Position numbers and translations under genes: made by a program. Source: Betaproteobacteria bacterium (GTDB lineage: Bacteria; Pseudomonadota; Gammaproteobacteria; Burkholderiales; SG8-39). Taken from it: a stretch of 64,000 nt of DNA. Of the stretch, positions 33,743 to 42,280 are shown piece by piece. How positions within the stretch are numbered: position 1 is the stretch's first letter; each line of letters begins with the position of its first letter. The DNA is taken from assembly GCA_009693235.1 (NCBI GenBank), contig SHXR01000011.1, positions 1-64,000 of the forward strand, read 5' to 3'. The notes beneath the pieces were generated by a model. The model searched no databases. It had not been told where the DNA came from and was given only the letters and a program-made list of their open reading frames with translations.

Positions 33743-34750
33743 ATGAAATTCGGCGTCTTCGACCATCTCGATAACAGTGGCCGTCCCCTGCAGGAATTTT
33801 TCGAACATCGATTGCGGCTGATCGAATCGTACGAGCGCCTCGGCTTCTATGCATACCATACGGCTGAACACCATGCGACGCCGCTTGGCATGGCCCCTTC
33901 GCCCAGCCTGTTGCATGCGGCGATCGCCCAGCGTACCAAGCACATCCGCTTCGGTCCGCTCGTCTACACCTTGAATTTGTATCACCCGCTGCGCCTGGCA
34001 GAAGAGATCTGCATGCTCGATCACATGAGCGGCGGGCGCTTCGTCATGGGCGTCGGGCGCGGCATTTCACCGATTGAACTGAAGTACTACGGCGCCGATC
34101 CGGAGCTTGGGCCGGCGATGTATATCGAAGTCTATGAAGTCATCATGAAGGCCTTGACCATGGACACGCTCAATCACGAGGGGCGCTTCTACCAATTCAA
34201 GGACGTGCCCATCGTGATGCATCCGTTGCAACGGCCGCATCCGCCGGTGTGGTACGGTATCGGCAATCCGGACAGCGTTGGTTGGTGTGTCGACAATAAA
34301 GTCAACGTCATCACCAATGCACCGGCCGCCATCGTACGGTCCATCACCAGCCGCTTTCGTGAGGAGTGGGCCAAGCGCGGTATGCAGGCCGATGCGCTAC
34401 CCTTCATGGGCACCACCCGCCATACGGTGATCGCCCCCACCGATGCGGAAGCGATCGCGATCGCCAGACGCGCCTACACCAAGTGGTATGAGAGCTTCAT
34501 CTGGCTCTGGAAAAAGCACAACGCCAAGCCGCGCTTTGCCCTGTACACCGAAGATTTCGATGCGCTCATGACGAACGGCCAAGCGATCGCCGGATCACCC
34601 GACACGGTGCGCAAGTCGATTCAGCGTCTCCAAGAGGAGTTCGGCGGCAATTACCTGCTTTGCCGGTTCGCATTCGGTGATCTCACCCTAGACGAAGCGC
34701 TGCGATCGACGGAGCTGTTCGCCCGCCATGTCATGCCGGCGTTCGCCTAG
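33743..34750 (+). CDS. Luciferase-like flavin-dependent monooxygenase
   Basis: A 335-residue bacterial-luciferase-fold protein: YAYHTAEHHATP, FGPLVYTLNLYHPLRLAEE, LDHMSGGRFVMGVGRG and HPLQRPHPPVWYG. It probably uses FMNH2 from a separate reductase to oxidise an unknown substrate. It is followed by a Bug receptor at 34800 and an alpha/beta hydrolase, so these three may form one catabolic operon with the divergent SDR. Confidence 0.85.
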   Translation: MKFGVFDHLDNSGRPLQEFFEHRLRLIESYERLGFYAYHTAEHHATPLGMAPSPSLLHAAIAQRTKHIRFGPLVYTLNLYHPLRLAEEICMLDHMSGGRFVMGVGRGISPIELKYYGADPELGPAMYIEVYEVIMKALTMDTLNHEGRFYQFKDVPIVMHPLQRPHPPVWYGIGNPDSVGWCVDNKVNVITNAPAAIVRSITSRFREEWAKRGMQADALPFMGTTRHTVIAPTDAEAIAIARRAYTKWYESFIWLWKKHNAKPRFALYTEDFDALMTNGQAIAGSPDTVRKSIQRLQEEFGGNYLLCRFAFGDLTLDEALRSTELFARHVMPAFA

Positions 34751-34799
34751 AATGACTCGCATGCACCGCTTCGCTTCCTAACCGCCTTCCTCGACGACC

Positions 34800-35753
34800 A
34801 TGCACAAAATCGTCTTCGTGGTACTCGCGCTGCTTTGCCATGTTGCGACGGCGCAAAACTATCCCACTCGCCCGATTCGTTTCATCATGGCGTATCCGCC
34901 GGGCGGCAGCTCCGATGTGCTCGCACGGCCGATCGCCCACGAAATGAGCAAGTCGCTCGGTCAGCAGATGCTGATCGACTACAAGCCAGGCGGTGGCACG
35001 ACCATCGCTGCGGATCTGGTCGCGAAATCGCCGCCCGATGGCTATACCGTCATCATGCTGCTCACCGCCCATGCGATCAATGCGACGCTGGTCCCCAAGC
35101 TTCCGTACGACACCCAGCGGGATTTTGCGTCGATCACGCTGGCCGCCGTCCAGCCGCTCATCGTCGTCGTCAATGCGCAATCGCCGATTCGATCGATACA
35201 AGAATTGATCGCAGCCGCCAAGGCCAATCCTGGCAAGCTCAACTACGGTTCGGCCGGACCGGGCAACACCAGCCACCTGGCAGTCGAACTGTTCAATGTG
35301 ATGGTGGGCGCGAAGATCTCGCATATTCCCTACAAAGGCAGCGGGCCTGCGGTCACCGCGTTGCTCGCCCGTGAAATCGATCTCATGTTCGACAGCCTGT
35401 CGACCTCCGCACCGCATGCAAATGGCGGACGTTTTCGCGCCCTTGCGGTGACGACCACGAAACGCTCACATGCGGTGCCGGACGTGCCCACCATGCAAGA
35501 GGCCGGGGTCGCCGGCTTCGATGTCGCCGTTTGGTACGCGATCTTCGCCAGAGCCGGCACACCGCCTGAGATCGTCAAGCGCCTCAACGCGGCAGTCAGC
35601 AAGGCGATGCAGGTCACCGAGGCGAAGGAACGCATCGAAAGCGCCGGTTACACGATCATCGGTTCCACACCGGAAGAACTCGATCAGCATGTCAAAGTCG
35701 AGATCGCCCGGTGGGGGAAAGTCATTCGCGACGCGGGCATCACCGCAGAGTAG
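34800..35753 (+). CDS. Bug-family periplasmic solute-binding receptor
   Basis: A 317-residue TctC-like receptor with signal peptide (IVFVVLALLCHVATAQ), YPTRPIRFIMAYPPGGSSD, DYKPGGGTTIAADLV and FARAGTPPEIVKRL. It would deliver a carboxylate to an unidentified carrier. It sits between a luciferase-like monooxygenase and an alpha/beta hydrolase. Sequence differs clearly from the first Bug protein at 16891-17859, so they likely bind different solutes. Confidence 0.9.
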   Translation: MHKIVFVVLALLCHVATAQNYPTRPIRFIMAYPPGGSSDVLARPIAHEMSKSLGQQMLIDYKPGGGTTIAADLVAKSPPDGYTVIMLLTAHAINATLVPKLPYDTQRDFASITLAAVQPLIVVVNAQSPIRSIQELIAAAKANPGKLNYGSAGPGNTSHLAVELFNVMVGAKISHIPYKGSGPAVTALLAREIDLMFDSLSTSAPHANGGRFRALAVTTTKRSHAVPDVPTMQEAGVAGFDVAVWYAIFARAGTPPEIVKRLNAAVSKAMQVTEAKERIESAGYTIIGSTPEELDQHVKVEIARWGKVIRDAGITAE

Positions 35754-35779
35754 CACCCATTTCACTCACCCACGATGCC

Positions 35780-36637
35780 ATGAAGCGGACCAAAGCCCGA
35801 CTTGCCGAAGTCATCATGCACTACGTCGATGTCGACGGCGGTGATCTGCCGGTCGTGTTGTTGCACGGCTGGCCGCAAACGTCGCATGAATGGCGTCATG
35901 TGACGCCTAAGCTCGCGCCGCGGCATCGGATCATCGCACCGGATCTGCGCGGCCTCGGTGATACCACTCGCCCGCTGGATGGCTATGACAGCAAGTCGGT
36001 GGCAAAAGATATCGCCGAACTCGTTATTCAACAGCTTGGCATTCCGCGCTTCCATCTCGTTGGCCATGATTGGGGCGGTCCGACCGCCTTCGCGCTCGCC
36101 TGCGCCAACCCCGATGCAGTGGCGACGCTGACCATCATCGATGTCACCCTCCCCGGACTCGGACCCGACGTGTCGCAAGGCGGCAAGCGCTGGCATCACG
36201 CCTTCCATATGATTGAAGACCTGCCCGAAGCGTTGGTGCAAGGACGTGAGCGCGCCTACCTCACATGGTTCTATCGGGAATTTTGCTGGCAACCGAACGC
36301 CATCGGTCCGGACGATATCGATGAGTACGTGCGCTGCTATACGCAACCGGGCGCGCTCCGCTCAGGATTCGCCTATTACCGGAATATCCCACGCAATAAG
36401 GACGACAATCGCGCCCTGGCAGCTTCCGGCTTTCGCTTGAAGATGCCGGTGCTCGCGATTGGCGGTGGACGTACCGAATCGCGTGGCCGGGGCAATGAGC
36501 CCGAACTCTCGTTACGCGAAATTGCCGACAACGTGCAGGGAATGGTGGTGGCCGACAGCGGTCATTTCGTTCCGGAAGAGCAGCCCGCCCTCCTCGCCAA
36601 AGCGCTCATTCAGCATTTCACTGCGGTGCCGAGGTAA
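35780..36637 (+). CDS. Alpha/beta hydrolase, epoxide hydrolase / dehalogenase-like
   Basis: A 285-residue alpha/beta-hydrolase. HGWPQTSHEW is the oxyanion-hole motif, GHDWGGPTAF carries the nucleophilic aspartate (not serine), and SGHFVPEEQP the catalytic histidine. AYYRN in the cap may supply a ring-opening tyrosine. The aspartate nucleophile fits epoxide hydrolases and haloacid-type dehalogenases such as fluoroacetate dehalogenase. The ATG at 35780 is 27 bases after the Bug gene. Confidence 0.85.
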   Translation: MKRTKARLAEVIMHYVDVDGGDLPVVLLHGWPQTSHEWRHVTPKLAPRHRIIAPDLRGLGDTTRPLDGYDSKSVAKDIAELVIQQLGIPRFHLVGHDWGGPTAFALACANPDAVATLTIIDVTLPGLGPDVSQGGKRWHHAFHMIEDLPEALVQGRERAYLTWFYREFCWQPNAIGPDDIDEYVRCYTQPGALRSGFAYYRNIPRNKDDNRALAASGFRLKMPVLAIGGGRTESRGRGNEPELSLREIADNVQGMVVADSGHFVPEEQPALLAKALIQHFTAVPR

Positions 36638-36744
36638 CCCTTGTCCCTGCCGACCGGTAGGGTAGAAAAGCAGAGCGCATTGCACCGAAGATGCGAACTT
36701 GCGGCATACCGTCGTCCCTTCAGCTATACGGAAGCTGCCGTCCG

Positions 36745-36930
36745 TCAACTCTCGGCCGCGAGTTTGCCGGCATGCGCCCAATTAGATTTCTTGACGTCCT
36801 GAAAGATGATGTCGACGGCGGCCGGCTCACATTTCAAGATCCGGCAAGTTTCGCGGGTCAGCACTTCCACGAACTCGCGCTTCTGCTCGCCGCTACGGCC
36901 CTCGAACAACTCGACGTGGATCATTGGCAT
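36745..36930 (-). CDS. 4-Oxalocrotonate tautomerase-like small enzyme
   Basis: A 61-residue protein that begins MPMIHVELFEGRS, so proline 1 is exposed after methionine removal, the catalytic base of this family. GRSGEQKREFVEVLTRET carries the usual arginine, and KKSNWAHAGK is a typical C-terminal part. It isomerises an enol to a keto acid in aromatic degradation. ATG 36930 has AAAGGAATT upstream; longer frames start further right. It is divergent from the catabolic operon beginning at 37092. Confidence 0.85.
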   Translation of the reverse strand: MPMIHVELFEGRSGEQKREFVEVLTRETCRILKCEPAAVDIIFQDVKKSNWAHAGKLAAES

Positions 36931-37018
36931 GGCAATTCCTTTCGGTGGTGGGCGGAACGCCATGATCATAACGCGGCCCATGCCGATCGAGGCGGGCCGG
37001 AAATTCGGTGCTAGACTA

Positions 37019-37055
37019 TGTTTCACTAAGTAACGGATGGTTCGCCTATGAAACA
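37019..37055. promoter_or_regulatory. Possible operator in the divergent control region
   Basis: TGTTTCA (37019-37025) and TGAAACA (37049-37055) form an inverted pair 23 bases apart. Each is embedded in a similar context (CTATG ... CAC ... GTxACG). It lies between the tautomerase gene and the operon at 37092, the region where the cluster's IclR regulator would be expected to bind. The assignment is by position only. Confidence 0.3.
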
Positions 37056-37091
37056 CAGGTTACGAAGCAGGTCGTGTAATCGGAGCGTGCC

Positions 37092-37391
37092 GTGAGCCCC
37101 GCGTTCAATCCCTATCTTGCCCCGCAAGCCGCGGCCGATCACGACCTTCGCAAGGGCGCCATTGAACGCCCGGCCGATGCAAAGAATATGCCCTGGCAAA
37201 CTCGCCCGGCCATGCCAACGGACTACGAGAACCGTCTCGGTGATGCACTCGAAGTGATTTTCGAAAATGGCGCCACCGATCTGCAGGCGGTCATCGCGGC
37301 ACTCAATGCCACCGACATTCGCTCTCCGATGGGCACTGCGTGGACCGCTCCCCTCTTTGAAGCAGAGATGCGCCGCCTCGCCGGCGCTTGA
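37092..37391 (+). CDS. Small recombinase-like helix-turn-helix protein
   Basis: A 99-residue protein: FNPYLAPQAAADHDLRKGAI, then NRLGDALEVIFENGATDLQA and LNATDIRSPMGTAWTAPLFE. Short proteins of this type are named recombinase-like helix-turn-helix proteins and turn up beside Rieske oxygenases and aromatic catabolic genes. They do not carry a recombinase catalytic domain; the actual role is unknown. It begins with GTG at 37092 and heads the catabolic operon, 19 bases before the ABC ATPase gene. Confidence 0.6.
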   Translation: MSPAFNPYLAPQAAADHDLRKGAIERPADAKNMPWQTRPAMPTDYENRLGDALEVIFENGATDLQAVIAALNATDIRSPMGTAWTAPLFEAEMRRLAGA

Positions 37392-37410
37392 AAGCCCGCC
37401 GCACCCATTC

Positions 37411-38196
37411 ATGGCCAATCCCATCCGTATCGAATACCGCAACGTGACCAAGCGGTTCGTCAGCGGCACTGGGACGAACATCACCGCAGTCGAAGAGGTC
37501 AGCCTTGCCATCGCCGATGGTGAAGTGGTCTCGCTGATCGGTCCAAGCGGCTGCGGCAAATCGACCCTTCTCAACATGGGATCGGGTCTGTATGCACCAA
37601 CCGATGGTGATGTGCTGGTCGATGGCGTACGGGTGAGCGGGCCGAACCGCCATGTTGCGTTCATGCTGCAAAAGGATCTGCTGCTGCCCTGGCGAACGAT
37701 TCGCCAAAACGTGGAATTGGGCGCGGAGATTCAGGGCATCGATGCGAGCGAACGCCGTCGCCAGGCACTCGCACTGCTTGAACGCTTTCATTTGCGCGGC
37801 TTCGAGGACCATTATCCGCATCAGTTGTCGGGGGGCATGCGTCAGCGTGCGGCGCTCGCGCGCACCTTGGCGATCGAACCGCTGGTGCTCCTCCTCGACG
37901 AACCCTTTTCTGCGCTCGACGCGCAGACCAAGATGGTGCTGCAAGCCGACCTCGCTCGCACGCTCGCCACAGAACGAAAGACCACGCTCTTCATTACCCA
38001 TGACCTGACTGAAGGCGTCGTGCTCTCCGATCGCGTGCTCGTCATGTCCAGACGGCCGGGTCGCATCGTCGAGGAAATCCAAATCGATTTACCCGATCGC
38101 GCGGATACCTTTGCGCGGCGACAGCATCCGCGCATCATCGAGTACACGCGCGAACTCACCAATCTTCTCGACATCGGCCATCAGGCGTTGCAATAG
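37411..38196 (+). CDS. ABC transporter ATPase (NitT/TauT type)
   Basis: A 261-residue nucleotide-binding subunit: Walker A GPSGCGKST, Q-loop FMLQKDLLLPW, signature LSGGMRQR, Walker B LLLDEPF and the H-loop TH. It starts at ATG 37411. With the permease at 38239 it forms an importer core. No substrate-binding protein gene is next to it, unlike the transporter at 28.7 kb. Confidence 0.9.
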   Translation: MANPIRIEYRNVTKRFVSGTGTNITAVEEVSLAIADGEVVSLIGPSGCGKSTLLNMGSGLYAPTDGDVLVDGVRVSGPNRHVAFMLQKDLLLPWRTIRQNVELGAEIQGIDASERRRQALALLERFHLRGFEDHYPHQLSGGMRQRAALARTLAIEPLVLLLDEPFSALDAQTKMVLQADLARTLATERKTTLFITHDLTEGVVLSDRVLVMSRRPGRIVEEIQIDLPDRADTFARRQHPRIIEYTRELTNLLDIGHQALQ

Positions 38197-38238
38197 CACG
38201 CCCTCCCTGGATGGATCAACCGTGAACCGACACACCGC

Positions 38239-39024
38239 ATGAACACCCCGGCATTGGGACGCGGCGTGGTGATGGCAAGCGTTGGCTTGCTGATGGCGTT
38301 CCTTGCCATCTGGCAATGGGTGCCTGCCATGCTCAATGTCCCGTCATTCATTCTCCCACCGCCCACCAAGGTATGGAGCGAGACCGTCCGCATGCTGGGC
38401 ACCGAGAAGTTGCTGCTGCATACCGGCATCACAACGCTTGAAGTCGTGGTCGGGTTTGTCTTGGGATCGTTGCTGGGTCTGGTGGTGGGCTGCATTCTTG
38501 GCGTGTCACCCAAAACCGAACTCGTTCTCTCGCCTTACATTCTCGCTTTGCAGATTGCCCCGAAGGTCGCGTTTGCGCCGCTCTTTGTCATGTGGCTTGG
38601 CTATACGGTCTATCCGAAGATTCTGGTGGCCATCCTGATCGTATTCTTCCCGGTGATGGTGAATATGTTGACGGCGATCCGCACCGTCGATCCGGATCTG
38701 GTGAATCTCGCCCGCTCGTTTTCGGCGTCGCGCTGGCAAATATTCCGCATGGTGGAATACCCAATGTCGATGGCACCGTTGTTCTCCGGACTGCGCATCG
38801 CGGCGACCCTTGCGGTCATTGGGGTGGTAGTGGGTGAAATGGTCGGCGGAAATAAAGGCCTCGGCTACCTCCTCGTATTCGGCGAAGGGCAAGGCAATAC
38901 CGCGATGGTGTTCGTCACCATCATTATGCTCACGCTGATCGGCATCGCGGCCTACTGGCTGGTGGTGTGGGCGGAGCGCAGGGTGTTGCACTATCTGCCG
39001 CGCGCGCAGCATACGATGGTCTGA
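38239..39024 (+). CDS. ABC transporter permease (NitT/TauT type)
   Basis: A 261-residue inner-membrane subunit with about six helices. NVPSFILPPPTKVWSETV is the N-terminal family mark and ARSFSASRWQIFRMVEYPMS the EAA-like loop. It lies 42 bases after the ATPase gene. The partner receptor must be encoded elsewhere or be replaced by another protein. Confidence 0.88.
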   Translation: MNTPALGRGVVMASVGLLMAFLAIWQWVPAMLNVPSFILPPPTKVWSETVRMLGTEKLLLHTGITTLEVVVGFVLGSLLGLVVGCILGVSPKTELVLSPYILALQIAPKVAFAPLFVMWLGYTVYPKILVAILIVFFPVMVNMLTAIRTVDPDLVNLARSFSASRWQIFRMVEYPMSMAPLFSGLRIAATLAVIGVVVGEMVGGNKGLGYLLVFGEGQGNTAMVFVTIIMLTLIGIAAYWLVVWAERRVLHYLPRAQHTMV

Positions 39025-39052
39025 GACCGAACTAAAAGCCAAGGACCTCTCC

Positions 39053-40093
39053 GTGAATACGACGTCGATCACCCCCGAACGCATCCAATCGTATCTGGCC
39101 ACCGGCCTGCGCAATCACTGGTATCCGGTGCTACCGAGCTACCGCGTCCAGAGCGCCCCACTTGGCATTACGCGTCTTGGCGAGAACATTGCGCTATGGC
39201 GCGATCGCGATGGCGCGGTGCACGCCATCGCCGATCGCTGCCCGCATCGCGGCGCCCGCATCTCACTTGGCTGGAATCTCGGTGATCGCCTGGCCTGCTG
39301 GTACCACGGTGTCGAGGTGAATGGTGCCGGTCGCATCGTCGATGTGCCGGCGGTAGAGATCTGCCCAATGAAAGACGAGCGGCAAGTGCATGCCTATCCG
39401 GTTGCAGAACACAATGGTGCGATTTTTCTTTGGTTCAGCGATGCGTCCAGAACGGCGCCCACACCGCTGCTACTGCCGGAGCAGCTCACCTCGCCCGCCT
39501 GGGCACAGATGCTTTGCACCGCCCACTGGCAGTGCAATTGGCAATATGCAGTCGATAATGTGATGGATCCGATGCATGGCCAATACTTGCACGCCAAGTC
39601 GCACTCGATGGCCTTTGGCGACCAGCGCGCGCAAATGCAAACACGCAAGACCAGCACCGGACTCGTCTTCGAAAAAATCGGCCAGCGCGATGTCAATTTC
39701 GACTGGGTTGAATGGGGTGAGTCGGGCGGTCTGTGGATGCGCCTGTCCATTCCTTATCGCGAACGCTATGGCCCCGGCGGCTCGTTTTACATCGTTGGGT
39801 TTGCCACGCCGATCGATGCGCATCACACGCAGGTATTTTTCTGGCGGTGCCGCGAAGTAGACGGCTGGCAGCGTGATGTCTGGAAATTCATGTACCGCAA
39901 TCGCTTGGAGGGCCTGCACTGGGACGTCCTCGAACAGGATCGCGTGATACTCGAGAACCTGTCGCAAGACGCCCGTGACCATGAATTTCTTTATCAGCAC
40001 GATACGGGTCTTGCGCGCGTCAGGCGCCGCTGCGAACAGCTGGCTGCAGAGCAGCTAGCGGCCGCCGACCAGTCGCACGTTACCGCCAAGTAG
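39053..40093 (+). CDS. Single-component-type Rieske oxygenase (VanA-like)
   Basis: A 346-residue alpha-only Rieske oxygenase. The iron-sulfur site is CPHRGARISLGW (C-x-H) and CWYHGVEV (C-x2-H). The mononuclear iron site is DNVMDPMHGQYLHAKS (aspartate with histidines). Size fits the VanA/phenoxybenzoate/dicamba-type demethylases and hydroxylases that pair with a separate reductase, not found here. GTG 39053 is the start. It hydroxylates or demethylates the compound brought in by the ABC importer, by inference. Confidence 0.9.
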   Translation: MNTTSITPERIQSYLATGLRNHWYPVLPSYRVQSAPLGITRLGENIALWRDRDGAVHAIADRCPHRGARISLGWNLGDRLACWYHGVEVNGAGRIVDVPAVEICPMKDERQVHAYPVAEHNGAIFLWFSDASRTAPTPLLLPEQLTSPAWAQMLCTAHWQCNWQYAVDNVMDPMHGQYLHAKSHSMAFGDQRAQMQTRKTSTGLVFEKIGQRDVNFDWVEWGESGGLWMRLSIPYRERYGPGGSFYIVGFATPIDAHHTQVFFWRCREVDGWQRDVWKFMYRNRLEGLHWDVLEQDRVILENLSQDARDHEFLYQHDTGLARVRRRCEQLAAEQLAAADQSHVTAK

Positions 40094-40099
40094 CCACCC

Positions 40100-40852
40100 A
40101 TGACCGCCTCATCGTCGATCAATCTCACCGGCAAACGCCTTCTCATTTCAGGCGGTGCGCGCGGCTTGGGGCGAGCGTTTGCCGAAGAAGCCATGGCAGC
40201 CGGCGCCAAGGTGGTCATCGCGGATCTGCGCGAAGACGAGGGACGCGCCACCGCTATGGCGATTGGCGCGACATTCGTACCGCTCGACCTCGCCGCATCC
40301 GCGTCCATCGAGCGCTGCCTCGACACCACAATCGCAACGCTGGGTGGCTTGGATGGTCTGGTCAATGGCGGCGCCATCACCGACTCAGGCGGCAAGCAGT
40401 TCGATGAGCTGGCGACCGAGACCTGGGATCACGTCATGGCGGTGAATGTGCGCGGGACTTGGCTGATGACGCGCGCCGCAGCGCCGCATCTGCGCCGATC
40501 GCCCGCCGGACGCGTGGTGAACATTGCCTCCGACACCGCGATGTGGGGCGCACCGCGCTTGCTCGCTTACGTGGCGAGCAAAGGGGCGGTGATGGCGATG
40601 ACCCGGTCACTGGCGCGTGAACTTGGCCCTGACGGCATCACCGTCAACGCGGTAGCACCGGGGCTCACGCTCGTCGAAGCCACCGAATATGTGCCGGTGC
40701 ATCGCAAGGCACAGTACGTCGCCGGTCGCGCCATTCAACGGCCCCAGCTGCCAGACGATGTGTGCGGAACGGTGCTGTTTCTGTTGTCGGATGCTGCGGC
40801 ATTCGTCACCGGTCAGGTCATTGCCGTGAACGGCGGCTTTGTCATGCATTGA
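40100..40852 (+). CDS. Short-chain dehydrogenase/reductase
   Basis: A 250-residue SDR: ISGGARGLGRAF for the cofactor, IADLRED after the second strand, suggesting NAD(H), NGGAITD, NIASDTA and YVASK with catalytic tyrosine and lysine. It begins seven bases after the Rieske gene, so they are co-transcribed and it probably oxidises the hydroxylated product. Confidence 0.88.
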   Translation: MTASSSINLTGKRLLISGGARGLGRAFAEEAMAAGAKVVIADLREDEGRATAMAIGATFVPLDLAASASIERCLDTTIATLGGLDGLVNGGAITDSGGKQFDELATETWDHVMAVNVRGTWLMTRAAAPHLRRSPAGRVVNIASDTAMWGAPRLLAYVASKGAVMAMTRSLARELGPDGITVNAVAPGLTLVEATEYVPVHRKAQYVAGRAIQRPQLPDDVCGTVLFLLSDAAAFVTGQVIAVNGGFVMH

Positions 40853-40887
40853 GATCACCCAGCTAATTGCCACGAAAGGATTCATCC

Positions 40888-41424
40888 ATGAATGACCGCG
40901 CAGCACTCGATCCGGCCGCCCTCTCCTGGGCGGCACCTGAAGGGGCAACCTTGTCGACGTGGATGGAATCACGCGTCGCCCGCTACCAGACTCGCCGGTA
41001 CGATTGGGATACGCTCAAATTTCAAGCCGACTACGATCCCAAGTATCGGCGCGCGCAGATGCGCTATGTAGGAACCGGCGGCACCGGCGTGGCGAAGGAT
41101 GCCAACACCGTGCCGGCCGGGCACTTCACGTTTTCTACGATGGTCATCCCGGCGGGCAATGTCGGTCCGCTGCACATTCATCATGATGTCGAAGAAATTT
41201 TCTTCGTATTGCGGGGCACGCTGAAGGTGATCTGCGAAAAAGACGGCGAGCGTTGGGAGTCCATCCTGCATGAGCGCGATTTGATCTCGGTGCCACCCGG
41301 TGTGTATCGCGAAGAACAGAATATTGGCGAAGAAGAATGCCTGATGTGCGTGATGCTGGGTGCTGCGAAACCGGTGACGCCCAACTATCCGCCGGATTCT
41401 CCCCTTGCCAAAATCAAGCGTTAA
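40888..41424 (+). CDS. Cupin-domain protein
   Basis: A 178-residue single-domain cupin. HIHHDVEEIFFVLRGTLKVI supplies the HxH and glutamate metal ligands, and ISVPPGVYREEQN is the second motif, though its usual histidine is not obvious. Cupins in such clusters include ring-cleaving and C-C lyase enzymes or sensors. Start ATG 40888 with AAAGGA upstream. It runs into the hydrolase gene with 10 bases between. Confidence 0.8.
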   Translation: MNDRAALDPAALSWAAPEGATLSTWMESRVARYQTRRYDWDTLKFQADYDPKYRRAQMRYVGTGGTGVAKDANTVPAGHFTFSTMVIPAGNVGPLHIHHDVEEIFFVLRGTLKVICEKDGERWESILHERDLISVPPGVYREEQNIGEEECLMCVMLGAAKPVTPNYPPDSPLAKIKR

Positions 41425-41434
41425 GGGCGTATTG

Positions 41435-42280
41435 GTGCGTACCGCATTGACCATTGAGGACCGCTTGGCCCGGTTGCCAGCGCGGGAAGTCGGGGTACCG
41501 TCACAGCGCATTGTCTATCGAACGGCGGGCGACGGATTGCCGCTCGTGATGCTGCACGGCATCGGCGGCGGGTCTGGTTCTTGGTTGCCGCAACTCGAAT
41601 CGCTAGGCGATCGGTTTCGACTGATCGCTTGGGATGCCCCAGGCTATGGCACGTCCGCATTGATCGATAGCGCATCGCCAAACGCGCGTCACTACGCCGC
41701 CGCGCTGACGCGCCTGCTCGATGCCTTGCAGATCGAACGATGCCTGCTCGTTGGTCAATCGCTCGGCGCCTTGATGGCGACCGCATTTGCCCGCGCGTTT
41801 CCCTCCCGGTTGCACGGACTGCTGTTGCTCGGCCCAGCGGCCGGATACGGCACGGCAAGCCAACCAAAGCGCGATGAAATTCTGGCCGGTCGCATGGATG
41901 CCATCACCAAATTAGGACCGGACGGCATGGCCGCCACCCGCGCGAGCGCATTGCTCGCCACCGACGCCTCAGCAGAGGCCCGTGAGCTCGTTGCCGCCGG
42001 CATGCGACGCTTGCGTCCGGAAGGCTATGCGCAGGCCGCGCGCCTGTTGGTCAATGGCGACCTGGCGGCTGACGCTCGTCTGGTGCGCGTGGCCACCCTG
42101 GTAGGCTGCGGCACCGTCGATACCATCACACCCGAAGCCGGTTGCCGGGTCCTTGCCGCAGCCTTCACCGGTTGCCAGTACCACCCGATACCCGGTGCGG
42201 GTCACGCCTCGAATATCGATCAACCGGACCGAGTGAACACGCTGATCGCACAATTTGCGAGCCATGTGGGGGCCCTGTGA
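41435..42280 (+). CDS. Alpha/beta hydrolase with serine nucleophile
   Basis: About 281 residues. MLHGIGGGSGSW is the oxyanion-hole region, GQSLGALMA holds the nucleophilic serine (G-x-S-x-G), and PGAGHASNIDQP the catalytic histidine. It may be a C-C bond hydrolase (MhpC-like), an ester hydrolase or an enol-lactone hydrolase. The start is uncertain: a GTG at 41435 or upstream TTG codons in the tail of the cupin gene. The stop overlaps the IclR start as GTGA. Confidence 0.8.
   Translation: MRTALTIEDRLARLPAREVGVPSQRIVYRTAGDGLPLVMLHGIGGGSGSWLPQLESLGDRFRLIAWDAPGYGTSALIDSASPNARHYAAALTRLLDALQIERCLLVGQSLGALMATAFARAFPSRLHGLLLLGPAAGYGTASQPKRDEILAGRMDAITKLGPDGMAATRASALLATDASAEARELVAAGMRRLRPEGYAQAARLLVNGDLAADARLVRVATLVGCGTVDTITPEAGCRVLAAAFTGCQYHPIPGAGHASNIDQPDRVNTLIAQFASHVGAL

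Noticed and set aside
37092-37391. A site-specific recombinase
   Set aside because: The 99-residue protein only resembles a small DNA-binding part; there is no serine or tyrosine recombinase catalytic domain.
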